A stretch of 64,000 nt of DNA from Gnetum montanum (Eukaryota; Streptophyta; Gnetopsida; Gnetales; Gnetaceae): NCBI GenBank assembly GCA_015680685.1, contig MNCI01002197.1:33328-97327 (forward strand), in the 5' to 3' direction. Below the pieces are notes generated by a model that did not search any database, was not told the origin of the DNA, and saw nothing but the letters and a program-made list of their open reading frames with translations. The number at the start of each line of letters is the position of its first letter. Positions within the stretch are counted from its first letter, which is position 1. Shown here piece after piece: positions 33,630-44,930 of this stretch. The position numbers were made by a program, and so were the translations under genes.

Positions 33630-34471
33630 TGGTGAGTAGTGAGTATAGCCTATGTTCAACCATACGAATCACAAGTGTTCATGCATGATCTAGTGAAATT
33701 CCATGGCTGGGACTGGTTGTGGCATCTAGATTATTAAGCATTGATCACAAGATTTTGTCTCCCCACTTGGACTAGTGGTAGCTTTATCACATATGATTTA
33801 GTCCAAAGTGAGGCATATAATAGTTGATGTTGTTGTAGCCTTATGCTAATCTTAACAATAATAGAGATTAACTATTTAACCTCATTAAAAATAGGAAGAT
33901 AACTTCTGTCTATTCCCAACATGTTGTACATGTTCTGAATTCATGTATCCACTACTAGCATTACCAAGCATTATGCTACTGGGTGAACCGAGAAATAATG
34001 TTGCTGGGATTATCAAGCGAATACATGTTTATGCTTGAAACTTGTGACACTCATTCTATTGATTGATTAACATGCATGGAAATGTAAATATTAACTAAGT
34101 AAATGGAAAGTAAAATACATGAAAATTAAATCTATTCTAAGTCAAAGTGTTGCAATGAATATGAATCAATCTAGATCTTATTGACATTCATAGAATGTGT
34201 CTAGGTACAATGCCACTCAAATAAGATGTCATACAATTGACTTAAATCCACATTTTAGGCACTCACTGACAATTTCTTAAAATCAAAAAATAAAATTGCA
34301 AGAGTCTAGCTACTAAACTGACCAAAAGGTGCTTCATATGTGGTGGAAGCTCACATATTTATAGGTGAGGAAAGACGCTATGTAGATGCATATGCATCGA
34401 TGCATCAATGCATGCATCGATGGGGATGTGTCAATGCATGCTCATTGACACATCCAACTAATGATTCATCA
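33630..34471 (-). repeat. 5' LTR of element A
   Basis: 842 bp, homologous to 14447-15312, ends TGGTGAG...TTCATCA. TATA box near 34353; array of GATGCATCGATGCATC words at 34375-34460. Confidence 0.8.
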
Positions 34472-34687
34472 ATGTCTCCAAATATGTTTTGCTTGAGACA
34501 TCTTCACTCTACAGAAGATGTGTTCTCTCAAACTAATACATCTCCTTTGAGCTTCAAGATGTCTTCTATGATGACTCGACTCTCGACTAACACATCTCCT
34601 TGACCTTCAAGACATCTCTATGGAGCCCAAAATCTACAAAATACACACATAGAGAAGAGAAATGGGATTAGAAGAGGTGTCCCTACA
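34472..34687 (-). repeat. 5' LTR of element C, part 2
   Basis: Completes the C LTR begun at 13722. AAGATGTCTTCTATGATGACT, GAGCCCAAAATCTAC and ACACACATAG align with 9410-9510. Confidence 0.75.
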
Positions 34688-35211
34688 CCACCCCACCATG
34701 TCAATAGAATCAAAATTATCAAAAGATATTATATTCATTTCTTAACTAATAGTTGGAAATGGATTCTTAGGAATTAAAATATCTTGAACATGTTGTTCAT
34801 TTTGAAGATTTGACATGTAATTACTATTAGATGGATTTCCTTAATGTTTTTATTATGAAAAACTGTTTAAAAATCATATGAATTAACTATATGATTTTGT
34901 GAAAATTGAGGAACATATATATGTTTTTCCTTAGTTATTGAAGACTTTTTTGAAATTGATTTCATTAGAACCTTCCTTGAAGATAAATTTTGTTAAAAAA
35001 TAGTAAAAGAAAGAGGTAGGCTAACTATTGAAATATCAACAAAAGAAATCATTGTAAGATTTATAACATCTATAGAAAAAGGCTTAGTAGGATCTATACC
35101 ATTTGAAGAAGAAATCTTTGTAGCATTTATAGTAACTTATTGTTGACATGCTTGCATTGCCTTTTTACATGTAATCCTCTTGATGATAATGCTAACATGA
35201 CTTTGGAAGAT
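34688..35211. other. Unassigned DNA between elements C and F
   Basis: AT-rich and not recognised. It should be the right flank of C's insertion, but no duplicated bases match the left flank at 8583-8587. Confidence 0.4.
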
Positions 35212-37115
35212 TGAAATACCATAAAATTTTAGGACCCTCATGCTTCAGTAGGGTTTTGGAATTTAGGTGAGGACTTCCACAAGTGCAATGTCATGAAAGT
35301 TCAGCAGGAAAATGTAGGCGCTAAGGTTGGACTGTCTAGTCTAGCAAGTTTTCTATCTCCAAAGCTGACAGGCCCGCTGGACTCTCTAGCATGCCCAACT
35401 AGACAATTGACCCGATTGACAGTCTACCCAGAAACTATGCTAAGAGTTGCCGAAAGTGTTTGGGATGAGTAAAACAGTTCGACAAGTTTTCTAGTAAAGA
35501 AGTTTGCTACGTTGTGCTACGCTATGTAGTGTAGCAAGCTTTGAAAGATAGCTGCTTAAGAAACCAAGTGCTAAGTGACAGAATGATTGCAAAACAAGTC
35601 ATCAACGTAGGATGGTACGCTATGTAGCATAGCACAACGTAGCAAAGGAAAAGCAAAAAGGCCCGTCTTGCTAAGTAATTCTAACCAGAAAGTTGCACTT
35701 GGTAACACCTTGGCCTCCAAAACCGGTTGCCCTGCTTAGCCCTCAGGCCTCAAGAAAAAATTCCTTACTAAAAAATGGTGGATTGAACAAAAAAGCAAGA
35801 TATGCTCGCTGCTACGCTATGCTATGCTACATAGCGTAGCACAGCATAGCAACAATGCAAAAGCAGGAAAAGCGTTTTAAACATGAGTTCAGAGAGTTCA
35901 AAATCTCTCTAGCATGAAGGACAAAAGTTGCAGTTGTTAGTATGAGTAAGCCTTAAATGAATGCTTTTTAGCTTCAATGCAAATTTTAGTCAAGACCAGT
36001 AGCTACGCTATGCTACGCTACATAGCGTAGCACAGCGTAGTAAGCAACCAACTACTTATGCTACATCAATGTGTTCAACAACGTGAGTAATTCAACACTG
36101 GCATGGAAGCATCAAGACATCTTTGAGTAACTCTAGGACTTGTTGACAAAATCTTCCTCACTCTGGCATCTCCTCAACGAAATCAGAAATTTTACTTCAT
36201 CTCGCATTCCCCTGGTCAGCTCCCAAAACATTATTCCTATGCTTGACCCTGCTTGTAAGGGTAGGGAAGACGTAGTCCTAGAGCATAAACTCCATTTTGC
36301 TCACATTGTTAGCACACTAGATCTTGGCACATGCAGTTCCAGCGGTATGGTCACAGTGTAACAAAGTTCACATCCAGCATCACCCAACTACATGCTATAG
36401 ACATGATGGCATCTTATGGGTTCCATGACACATGGCATCCAATCCACATATCTCTCCTACTCCTGGCCCTATAAATACCTCGGCAAAAAATGCTCGGGAG
36501 GTTGGAAAAAAAAATTTGGATTGTTAGCAAAAAATTTGGTTAGCTTTTTTGTGTTGATAAGAGTAGTTGGCTGGTTGGCTTCTTGGAAAATAGAGTTGGA
36601 TTTTAAGTTGGCTATCAGAAGACATAGTTGGCATTTGCTTGAGCATTCTAGTTATCTTTGAGTTCTCTAGTTGGCTCTAGACATCCCTTTGTGAGTCAAG
36701 CATTTTGACATCTTAGCAAATAGATTGGCAAGCAGAAGAGCTATGACTATACCGCTCGGTCTAAGCAGTGTCTCCCCAGCATTGCATAACATATTGTACA
36801 CATTTCAAACAAGGCAAAGAACTAAATCTGTGACCTTGGGGTGGTGCATTTTCTCACCTGATTTTGTTTTGCTATTTCCTCATTATAATCATTATTTTAC
36901 ATTATTTTCGCTGTCTTGCATTTATTGATCATCGGTTTAGCTCACGTTTATGTAAGGTTAAGATACACAGACTAAGTTCCTATCTAATCAACCAGACCAT
37001 TCAGGGTGCCCTGCTTTCATTTTTCTCCAACACGGCCCTCGCCCAGATTAGGGATTAAATTGTTCACCCGATAACCTCTCAATGTTCCAGCCACTAATGT
37101 TTTCAGTCGTTACAA
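35212..37115 (+). repeat. 5' LTR of element F (Tat/Ogre-like)
   Basis: Starts TGAAATACCATAAAATTTTA, like TGAAACACCACAAAATTCTA of element E, and ends CGTTACA just before a primer site; 1904 bp. TATA box CTATAAATA at about 36470. U3 (35500-36045) carries four hairpin-forming clusters of GCTACGCTATG words. No second LTR is present in the window, because the 3' half of F is lost. Confidence 0.7.
35500..36045. repeat. GCTACGCTA palindrome clusters in LTR of F
   Basis: Clusters at about 35505-35545, 35611-35643, 35811-35851 and 36002-36041. Each has TGCTACGCTATG on one side and CATAGCGTAGCA on the other, so each can fold into a hairpin of 12 or more bases. They are spaced roughly 100-200 bp apart. 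Confidence 0.8.
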
Positions 37116-37119
37116 TTTT

Positions 37120-37138
37120 TGGCACTAGAAGGAGGGCC
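37120..37138 (+). other. Primer-binding site of element F
   Basis: TGGCACTAGAAGGAGGGCC, four bases after the LTR. Matches the site of E (TGACGCTAGACGGAGGGCC) and resembles TGGCGCTAGAAGGAGGG sites of plant Tat/Ogre-group elements; the primer tRNA is not certain. Confidence 0.65.
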
Positions 37139-37419
37139 TTTGATGCATTTTTTGCATCTTATGGGTAGTCCTGCATGCTCTCTATACCCCATCATGCACT
37201 AGCATAAACATGACATCCTTTTTGTGGTTTTTTACGCATTGTGTGGTGCAGACTGGTCACAACGACGGTTCCTTTGGAACCTGACAGGATGAAAAGCCTC
37301 CCATCTCCCATCAATTTCCATGTTTCTAGTTTGCGATCTTTCCCTTTTTACCATGCAAGATGATTCCAAAAACGACCGCTGTTTCCACCTCAAGCCTTGA
37401 GGCTACTTTTCCAGCCCAA

Positions 37420-40400
37420 AGCACCATGGATGCTGAGCAGCCACCTAGCCCGATGCTGGCATCACACTAGTCTCTTAGGATTCAATATTTGTCCACCTAG
37501 TTCTTGGCATAAGACACAGAGCATTATGACTTTATCTATGCCAAGATCCAGGCAGATCTTCCCCTAGACCACCACCAAGAACTCGAGCACAAATGTAGTT
37601 TTGAGTTCCTTTATCGGAACGGGAGGGAGTTTGTCCCTAACCCTGATGTTGTCATCTCCCTGATGGAGATGTATCAGTGGATCTTTGATTAGTTGCTATG
37701 AGTCAGTAAGCCTAGGGAGCAGGACATGACATCCCATTATGATGAAGCATTTCAGGATGGATAGGAAGATCTGGACTCCTAGTCTAAGGGGGATGGCCAT
37801 ACTTATCTTGTGACCATCCCTCCCACTACGGCCTTCAGGTCAAACCTGCTTTTCGCAATGGCTCCCTTTGTGATTATCATGAATCTGCCTTAACCCTTGT
37901 TTTGATTAGCCATGGGTAGCCATCCTACACCCTCAGCATATCAACATGCACCTCCCTCAGTTTCATACATAGGCACTCTCCCTCCTCATTCTATCCTGTC
38001 CTCGTACCAAGCGTCGATTACACCTACGTTTCCCTACATACACACCGCGCCTACTTCACAGCTACCCGGAGCCTCTGCTCCTATTTCATCATCTGCATCT
38101 ATTCCATCATCAGCGACAGGTTCAACCCCAACCGCATGGTGGACCTCGGCTACTTCGCTCCCACTTCACAGCCCCACCAAATGTCACATTACCCTTACCA
38201 CCAAGCATATCAAGTCCCGAAGGCATCACAACCAAGCAAGGGACTATGGCTCGTTCCATTGGTCATGCAAATGACTAACCTTGCAGAACCACCAACTGCA
38301 GTCACTCCAGTTGCACCACCCACTGGGTGGTGGACCTCACAAATAACACCCTTCATAAGGGCAGCCCCAACGGCCCCCCCTATGAGCCAGGCTACTACCC
38401 TTACTACGTCACAAACGATGGTTGCCCCTACAATCCCACAACCGTTTGTGTTGTCTCCGGGTCTGGATCAAGTGTTTCAACTTATCCAAACCCTCACTAA
38501 AGAGGTTAAACACCTTAAAGCTACTGGTTCTGACACAGTGCATGTCATGGATTTCTACCATGACAACCCCATCATCCTGGCGGTTCCCATGCTTGCATTA
38601 CCTCATGGGATGTCCCTTTTCCACTTCACAAAATACAATGGGGAGGGAAATCCCAATGCGCATTTGGTCACATTCAAATCAGAGTCTTTGTTGCTACAAT
38701 CGTGGCTACATACCATTATTTGTGTCTTTGCCATGTCTTTGACGGGCAAAGCTCTAGACTGGTACCGCGCGCTCATGCGTGCCTCCATCTTAACACTGGA
38801 GGAGCTCCTGACCCAATTCGTAACTCGTTTCAAGTATAACTTGAAGCCTGAAGTCACATTGAATCAGTTGATGGAAGTTAAGCAAGACCCACTGGAGTTG
38901 GTACAATGGTTTATACAGTGGTGGAGTGCCACCTTGAATGAGATCCGTGAGCCTATCACAGAGGCCCATTTGCTGGCCATCTTCAAAGGGGCAGTAAATG
39001 ATTTCATCAAATCCAAGCTGTATTACCTGGCTCCATGCTCTCTCAGTCAAGATTTTTCCTAGAAAAAGAGCATCCAAGATGCAGCTGAGGCTAATAAAGA
39101 CCCAGCCTATGTTGCATACAAGAATGCATATACTAGAAAAGACAAAGACAAGGGAAAATTCGCAATGGCCACGGTAGCTATCGTGGTGAACTAGGCAAAG
39201 CCCAACAACAACAACAATAACTAGACGGTGGCCACAATGGAAACTAATCCTATGCCTAGCCCAAGTAATGTTGCCCAATCTTCCACATCGGCACTAGAGG
39301 TACCCACCTTGGCTAAATTAAAATTCAAGTGTAAAGATCGCTTTAAGTACACCCCTCTACCTGTCAAGCCTTCAGAACTTCTGAAGCAATTGTTGGGGGT
39401 TGGGTACATCCAACATAAGTAGATGTCCAAGGAGGCAACCAAATGGCATTAGCAGTACTACGAGCTCCTTAGGAACCCCTCTTTGGCTATGCCCAATGAG
39501 TTACCAGTTCCTAAGAACTTCTGGCTGGAACGGTTTTGTGACTACCACCAACTTTGTGGTCATGACACGGATTACTGTCTAGCCTTAAAAGATGACATTC
39601 AACGGATGATTGATTAAGGGAAGTTGGTGTTGGACGAAAGAAACCCTATCCGCAGTAAGAATCAATCCATGCATGTTTACAAATACCCCCTTAACACTAA
39701 CAACGTGGGGTACATTATCAACACAATTAATGTAGACGGTAATCTGGACTCGCCAATTCAGTCGTTTGTGGTTCGTGTACCTCAACGTAGCGTAGCGACA
39801 CCAACAACCACAAAAAATATGCCGAAACAGCCATTTGTTCTTAAAGTTCCTCCTCGGACATCCACCCCTACACCCTTTGCACTCAAAACTACACCACCAC
39901 CCGCACTAACACCGCAAACACCATTCGCCATTAGGGGGTCAAAATACTCAACTACCCCCATCCCACAAAACCAACACAAGACAACATCACAGCCTTCCCA
40001 TTCAAGGAAACGGGAAGGGCATCCAATAGATGAAATGACCAAGGAATGTACTACCCTAGGTCCTTTCAAGCCTATCCCTTCATCCTCCGCATCTACGTCA
40101 GCCTCATTACCAAAAGTTAATGCCACTATGCACGCGTGATCATTGCGACCTAGCCCAAAAGGGTCTAGCCCAAAATCTGAAACTGCTCCTCCTTGAGAAA
40201 TTTGTTTTCTAGGATGAATGGAGGAGGAGACGGGTGGTAAGCAACCAGAAAGTGGATGGGACCTTCTAGACATCCTTACTTAGGTCTAACAGGCTCTGAA
40301 ACAGAAGAACACAACCTTAAGCATGTACAATCTAGTAATAACCTCTACTACACACCGCGAGGCTTTGGTTCGTATGTTAGCATCCATACTAGTTGACGAA

Positions 40401-40450
40401 AACATGCTGGAAGAGGAGAAAGCAATCCATGCGGTTATGCTCCCTACTAC
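37420..40450 (+). pseudogene. Gag (and start of linker) of element F, truncated
   Basis: A Pro/Ser/Thr-rich N-terminal part (37912-38400) leads to a capsid core at 38520-39062: VMDFYHDNPIILAVPMLALP, FTKYNGEGNPNAHLVTFKSE, ALDWYRALM, FVTRFKYNLKPEVTLNQLM and AVNDFIKSKLYYLAP. About 39330-39600 gives SELLKQLL and FCDYHQLCGHDTDYCLALKDD, the C-x2-H-x3-GH-x4-C finger typical of Tat-group Gag. Then a PFV.KVPP linker (39770-39900) and a segment like E at 47815. It stops near 40440-40455, before protease, where element G begins in reverse. Three or more stops (39061, 39421, 39616). Confidence 0.8.
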
Positions 40451-40834
40451 ACCCTTCTTTTCATTTTGGTTCAACAAGAATAAGGGGTTAGTGAACCATT
40501 TACCCTTTGTAGCTTCATGGTGCTTCTCCTAGTGTCAATCACTTTTGCATTATGTTTCAATGGGATGGTAGTCCTAATAGTCATGATCTTGCACAATGTA
40601 TTTGTCATGAAGATCCTAGATGTCCAACCTCTTAAGAGTTTGGAGCAACATCCCAGGAACAAATCAATTAGGAGACAACACAACATTACCTTCCATATCT
40701 CTCCACCACAATTGTTCATCCTGATGTAAGATGCAGGTGAAATCAATTACAAACTCATTTGGATGAGTGTACATCACTTTGAATTCTTGGGGCACTAGTG
40801 ATTTTGATTCATCATGCTTGTGAGAAGAAGACAT
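40440..40834 (-). pseudogene. Gag N-terminal remnant of element G
   Basis: Starts at ATG 40832-40834 on the minus strand (MSSSHKHDESKSLVPQEFKV), then MYTHPNEFV, DYHPIE and, after a frameshift, KGKWFTNPLFLL. This matches the D gag start at 24990-25330. It ends abruptly at the junction with F. Confidence 0.7.
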
Positions 40835-40985
40835 TATATATTAAAAGAAATATTCAATGTGCATTAATTATAATTATAATTTTTATTTTTCAAATGATTG
40901 CAACTTTAAGGTTTGTTCCAACAGTCTCAAATAATATTCACTAAGTCATAGATAGCACACATATCAAACTACAAGTCCTTAGAAA

Positions 40986-41826
40986 TGTGTGGCAAGTAGA
41001 CCCTACACCCAACCATATGAATCACTAAGCGTTCATGTGTGATTCGGTCAAATTCTATGAACTTGTAGCCTTCTAAGTACATTAGTCTCTAGGAAGTAAA
41101 ACTAACCATTACAATCATTGTCTTCCCAATTACACTTGTGAAATGCAAAGGTATGGTTAAGTGCAATTAAGGCATATGATTTTTGTCATTTTTATGTTTT
41201 ATGTTCTAAGTTGCTTAAGAATAAAGAACTAAAGATATTTAATTGCTAATTTAATCTAACTAGCTAATATTTAATTGGTCCTAGCATAAGCATCCATTCC
41301 CACTTGTCGTATACATCCTAAACACTTAACGCTACTAGGTTACCAAGCATTAAGCATTACTAGAATTACCAAGCATCAAGCATATGCTCAAAGTGATCAT
41401 ACTTATGTGCTTGATTTATCACTATTTAATCTATCTTAATTTAGCTTAATTTATTACTTAATTAATTATTTAATCACTTAAAGCATTAAAGGAAATTGCA
41501 TAAAATACTAAATGCATAAAGGAAATCTTGTCTTTATCGCTGCACATACTATCATGCTCAAGTATAATAATGCTCGAATAAAGATTCATACATTCTATGA
41601 CTTCTACTGCAAGCACTTAGAAAAATATTCTAACTTTCAAATAAGAGAATTGTAGTTGCTTCACTACAACTATGAGACTTATGCCCTAAATACAGTTGGT
41701 AAGTGCATATTTATAAGTGAAAACAAACACTACGTTGATGGGGCCATGTCAATGCACCAAATCCCATTTCAATAGGATTACATCGATGAGGTCATGTCAA
41801 TGAGGCCTTGTCAACATGACTCATCA
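40986..41826 (-). repeat. 5' LTR of element G (Athila-like)
   Basis: TGTGTGGCAAGTAGACCC...ACTCATCA, 841 bp, homologous to the LTRs of A. TATA box near 41707 (minus). U3 words of the ATGTCAATG/CATCGATGAGG type at 41730-41820. The adjacent primer site (AAGTCCTTAGAAA on plus) is badly decayed. Confidence 0.7.
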
Positions 41827-41948
41827 ATGGCCCTTGAGCTGCAATCTTGCATACTTTAATTGTTTAGGGCTAAAAAAATACCTCATAATTTGCTAGTACA
41901 TTACTTTTTGAGTGAAAAAAGTAATTTCATGGCTATATTTTAGATTGG
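41827..41948. other. Spacer between LTRs G and H
   Basis: AT-rich spacer ending in ATTGG, the probable left target copy of solo LTR H. Confidence 0.4.
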
Positions 41949-42660
41949 TGATAAGCGACTAGGTACCCCTACACCCAACCATATGAATACGAGTGTTCAC
42001 GCATGATCCGGTCGAACTCCATGGACAGGCTAGTTGTGGTATCTAGATAGTTACACATTGATCGCAGTTTGTTGTATTCCCACCTAGACTAGTATTTGCT
42101 TTGTCATGTATGGTTTACTCCAGCGTGAGGCATATGACATGAACCTAAACTACTGCTACTCCTAGAGACAATGGAGAATAATATTGATTAAACTAATGAG
42201 TAATAGGAAATGAATTCTAAGCTAACCTAAGTGTGATGAGCATCCATTCCTTAATCATTTGTATATGTCTTGGACCTCGTGCACAACTACTACTGGGATT
42301 ACCAAGCGTAGATCCTAGGTAAAACACCACAAAATTCTGAGCTTAGTACTTCTCGAATAAGAATCGAGCTAAGTCATGATGCTCCCTAGCATGACTGAAG
42401 CTTGAGGGCCTCACAGACAACTTCAAACGAAGTCAAACTCAACAAGAAATGGTCCCCTAGGACCCACAGAATACTACAATGACATCTGGCATCAAACCTG
42501 GCAAATCTTGAGCTCAAAATACTTGGTTTTCACTAACTATGCATCCTGTACGATGGCCTACACATGCCCAACATACAGCAACTTCTGGGCCCCAGAAATG
42601 AGTTAAAATATGCCAGAACTAAGCGTCTAGATCCCCTAGGACCTTTCCCAAGGTCCCCAG

Positions 42661-43650
42661 TTTTGGGCTCCAAATGATGGTCTTTCATTCCTCTACGCCC
42701 AGCGTAGAGCCCAGCGTACAGCAACTTTTGGGCCCCAGAAATGAGTCAAAAACTGCCAGAACGGAGCATCTGGACCCCCTAGGACCTTCCCCAAGGTCCC
42801 CAACAGCTCTCAGGTACTTGAAAATCAAATTTTGGGCTCCAAATGATGGTTTTTCATTTCTCTACGCCCAGCGTAGAGCCCAGCATACAGCAACTTTTGG
42901 GCCCCAGAAATGAGTCAAAAACTACCAGAACGGAGCATCTGGACCCCCTAGGACCTTCCCCAAGGTCCCTAGTAGCTCTTAAGCACTTGAAAATCAAATT
43001 TTGGGCTCCAAATGATGGTTTTTCATTTCTCTACGCCCAGCGTAGAGCCCAACGTAGAGCAACCTTCGGGCCCCAGAAATGAGTTAAAACATGCCAGAAC
43101 TGAGTGTCTGGACCCCCTAGGACCTTCTCCAAGGTCCCCAATAGCTCTCAAGCACTTGAAAATCAAATTTTGGGCTCCAAATGATGGTCTTTCATTCCTC
43201 TACGCCCAGCGTAGAGCAACTTTCAGGCCCCAGAAATGAGTCAAAACATGCCAGAACTAAGTGTTTGGACCCCCTAGGACCTTCCCCAAGGTCCCCAATA
43301 GCTCTTAGGCACTTGAAAATCAAATTTTGGGCTCCAAATGATGGTCTTTCATTCCTCTACGCCCAACGTAGAGCCCAGCGTAGAGCAATCTTCGGGCCCT
43401 AGAAACGAGTCAAAACATGCCAGAACTAAGTGTTTGGACCCCCTAGGACCTTCCCCAAGGTCCCCAATAGCTCTTAGGCACTTGAAAATCAAATTTTGGG
43501 CTCCAAATGATGGTCTTTCATTCCTCTACGCCCAGCGTAGAGCAACTTTCAGGCCCCAGAAATGAGTCAAAACATGCCAGAACTGAGTGTCTGGACCCCC
43601 CAGGACCTTCCCTAGGGTCCCTAGTAGCTCTCAGGTACTCAAAAATCAAG
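42661..43650. repeat. 169-bp tandem repeat, six units, in 5' LTR of E
   Basis: Units start at 42661, 42830, 42999, 43168, 43325 and 43494 with TTTTGGGCTCCAAATGATGG. One unit is 157 bp through loss of one CCCAGCGTAGAG half. Each holds CTACGCCCAGCGTAGAG, an imperfect palindrome. A diverged unit precedes the array (42490-42660). The 3' LTR has one clear unit (50404) plus the diverged one. Confidence 0.9.
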
Positions 43651-43683
43651 TTTTGATCTTAAAACGAAGCATTTTCATGTGTG

Positions 43684-43945
43684 TACGCTGGGTACATTTT
43701 TGGTGTACGTTGGCATCCTGTACGCTGGCATGCTATATGCTGGCATGCATGTACGCTGGCATGCTATACGTTGGCATCCTGTACGCTAGCATGCTATACG
43801 CTGGCATCCTGTACGCTGGCATACATGTACGTTGGCATACATGTATGCTAGCATGCTATATGCTGGCATCCTGTACGCTGGCATGCTATACGCTGGCATG
43901 CTATACGCTGGCATCCTATACGCTAGCATGCTGTACGCTGTATAG
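43684..43945. repeat. GTACGCTGGCAT array in 5' LTR of E
   Basis: About 18 tandem words of 12-17 bases, alternating GTACGCTGGCATCCT and ATACGCTGGCATGCT. TpG/CpA variants (TATGCTGG, GTACGTTGG) mark CpG decay. The 3' LTR counterpart (50634-50970) is longer and has its own order of variants. Confidence 0.9.
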
Positions 43946-44638
43946 TTGTAACATATCCTGCACTTGGTCAATGCACCACCTGTCTCCCGATCCAAATTTT
44001 TCTCACCTTATAGCCACTCATCCCCTTTTAGACCCGAGTCTAACATCGAAACTCGTATAAAAACTACGATTTTTGACCAGATCCAGGTTCGAAAATGGAG
44101 GCATCTTGGCAAAAATCGGGGTAGACCACACTAAGGAAATTGAGAACCCTGCATCCTATACGCTGGACCTCAACCCTGCACATTGAACATACAGCCTCTA
44201 CACTATGCCTGCAGTCCGAACTAGCACGCTGCCAAACCCTCGCATTCACCGGGGCTCTTCGTCAGCCTTGTGTCACATCCACAACTACGTTAAGACCGGT
44301 GCATTGTAACTTTCATTATGCAATGACATTGCCACATTTTTGCTAAGATTTGTAACAGTTTTATTGTTCATTCTTGTATGCTCATCATTTACATTCTTGT
44401 ACGTTTACGCTCAATTTCACATCAGTTACGCTGTTTACGTATAACCTGGCGTACAATATATCGGTATACGCTCAGGGAAATCCTTGTCTGATCTGCGTGC
44501 GGACCACTCGAGGTACTCTGCTTTCGTTAATTCCAGCTTGCCCTCAAGTGAAGGTAGGGTCTTCTGTGCTTGTCTGGGGATCTCCGGGTCTCTATTTCAT
44601 TCCAGCCGGAGATCGACGATTTCGGACAATACAGAAAA

Positions 44639-44657
44639 TGACGCTAGACGGAGGGCC
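44639..44657 (+). other. Primer-binding site of element E
   Basis: TGACGCTAGACGGAGGGCC, five bases after the LTR, matching the F site at 37120. Confidence 0.65.
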
Positions 44658-44699
44658 TGAATTGTTTTTTGTTTAATCGAAATGCTGATCACGTTACCT

Positions 44700-44930
44700 G
44701 TACAAACATAGTGTTTACGCTGCTATAGTGTTTACGTTGCTACAGTGTTTACACTACTACAGAGTCTACGCTGCTATAGTGTTTACGCTGCTATAGTGTC
44801 TACGCTGCTACAGTGTTTATGTTGCTACAATGTTTACGTTGCTACAGTGTCTACACTGCTACAGTGCTTTACGCTGCTATAGTGTTTACGTTGCTATAGT
44901 GCCGCTACAGTGTTTTTTCAACAAAAACAC
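44700..44930. repeat. 17-bp GTTTACGCTGCTATAGT repeats in leader of E
   Basis: About twelve tandem copies of GTGTTTACGCTGCTATA with variants (ACGTTG, ACACTG, CTACAGT). Located between primer site and gag, so transcribed in the leader. Shares the TACGCT core with the LTR arrays. Confidence 0.85.

Larger units (their letters stand above)
14447..34471 (-). mobile_element. Element A: Athila-like gag-only LTR element
   Basis: Minus strand; LTRs 14447-15312 and 33630-34471. Removing B and D leaves about 5.1 kb of internal sequence with a gag near the primer site and no recognisable protease, RT or integrase, so it looks non-autonomous. It sits inside the right LTR of C. Flanking bases (14442-14446 and 34472-34476) do not form a clear duplication. 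Confidence 0.8.
8588..34687 (-). mobile_element. Element C: Ty3/gypsy element, interrupted by A
   Basis: Minus-strand element with LTRs of about 950 bp (8588-9546; right copy split as 13722-14446 plus 34472-34687), a Met-tRNA primer site, and gag, protease, RNase H and integrase remains between. Both LTRs have the same length once A is removed (959 and 941 bp), which confirms the reconstruction. The domain order and GRPW..D protease motif suggest a chromovirus-like gypsy lineage. The RT is internally deleted and the element cannot be autonomous. It is the oldest layer of the nest. Confidence 0.8.
42320..44633 (+). repeat. 5' LTR of element E (2.3 kb)
   Basis: Begins TAAAACACC (the right copy has TGAAACACC, so TG has become TA) and ends GGACAATACA. 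TATA box GTATAAAAAC at about 44054. Contains a 169-bp minisatellite (42661-43650) and a GTACGCTGGCAT array (43684-43945). Confidence 0.9.

Noticed and set aside
14442-34476. A target-site duplication for element A
   Set aside because: ATTTT on the left and AATGT on the right do not match even with single changes; the insertion is supported by the split LTR of C instead.
42674-43565. Repeated open frames of about 75 residues in the 169-bp units
   Set aside because: Produced by the tandem repeat itself; units overlap out of frame with each other and one has a 12-bp loss.
42661-43650. CRISPR-like appearance of regular repeats
   Set aside because: Head-to-tail 169-bp units without unique spacers, inside a plant LTR.
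43587-44060. Long open frame of Cys/Leu/Ala/Tyr/His repeats in the 5' LTR of E (and 50613-51068 in the 3' LTR)
   Set aside because: It is the translation of the TACGCTGGCAT array, lies in an LTR and changes length between LTR copies; not a protein gene.
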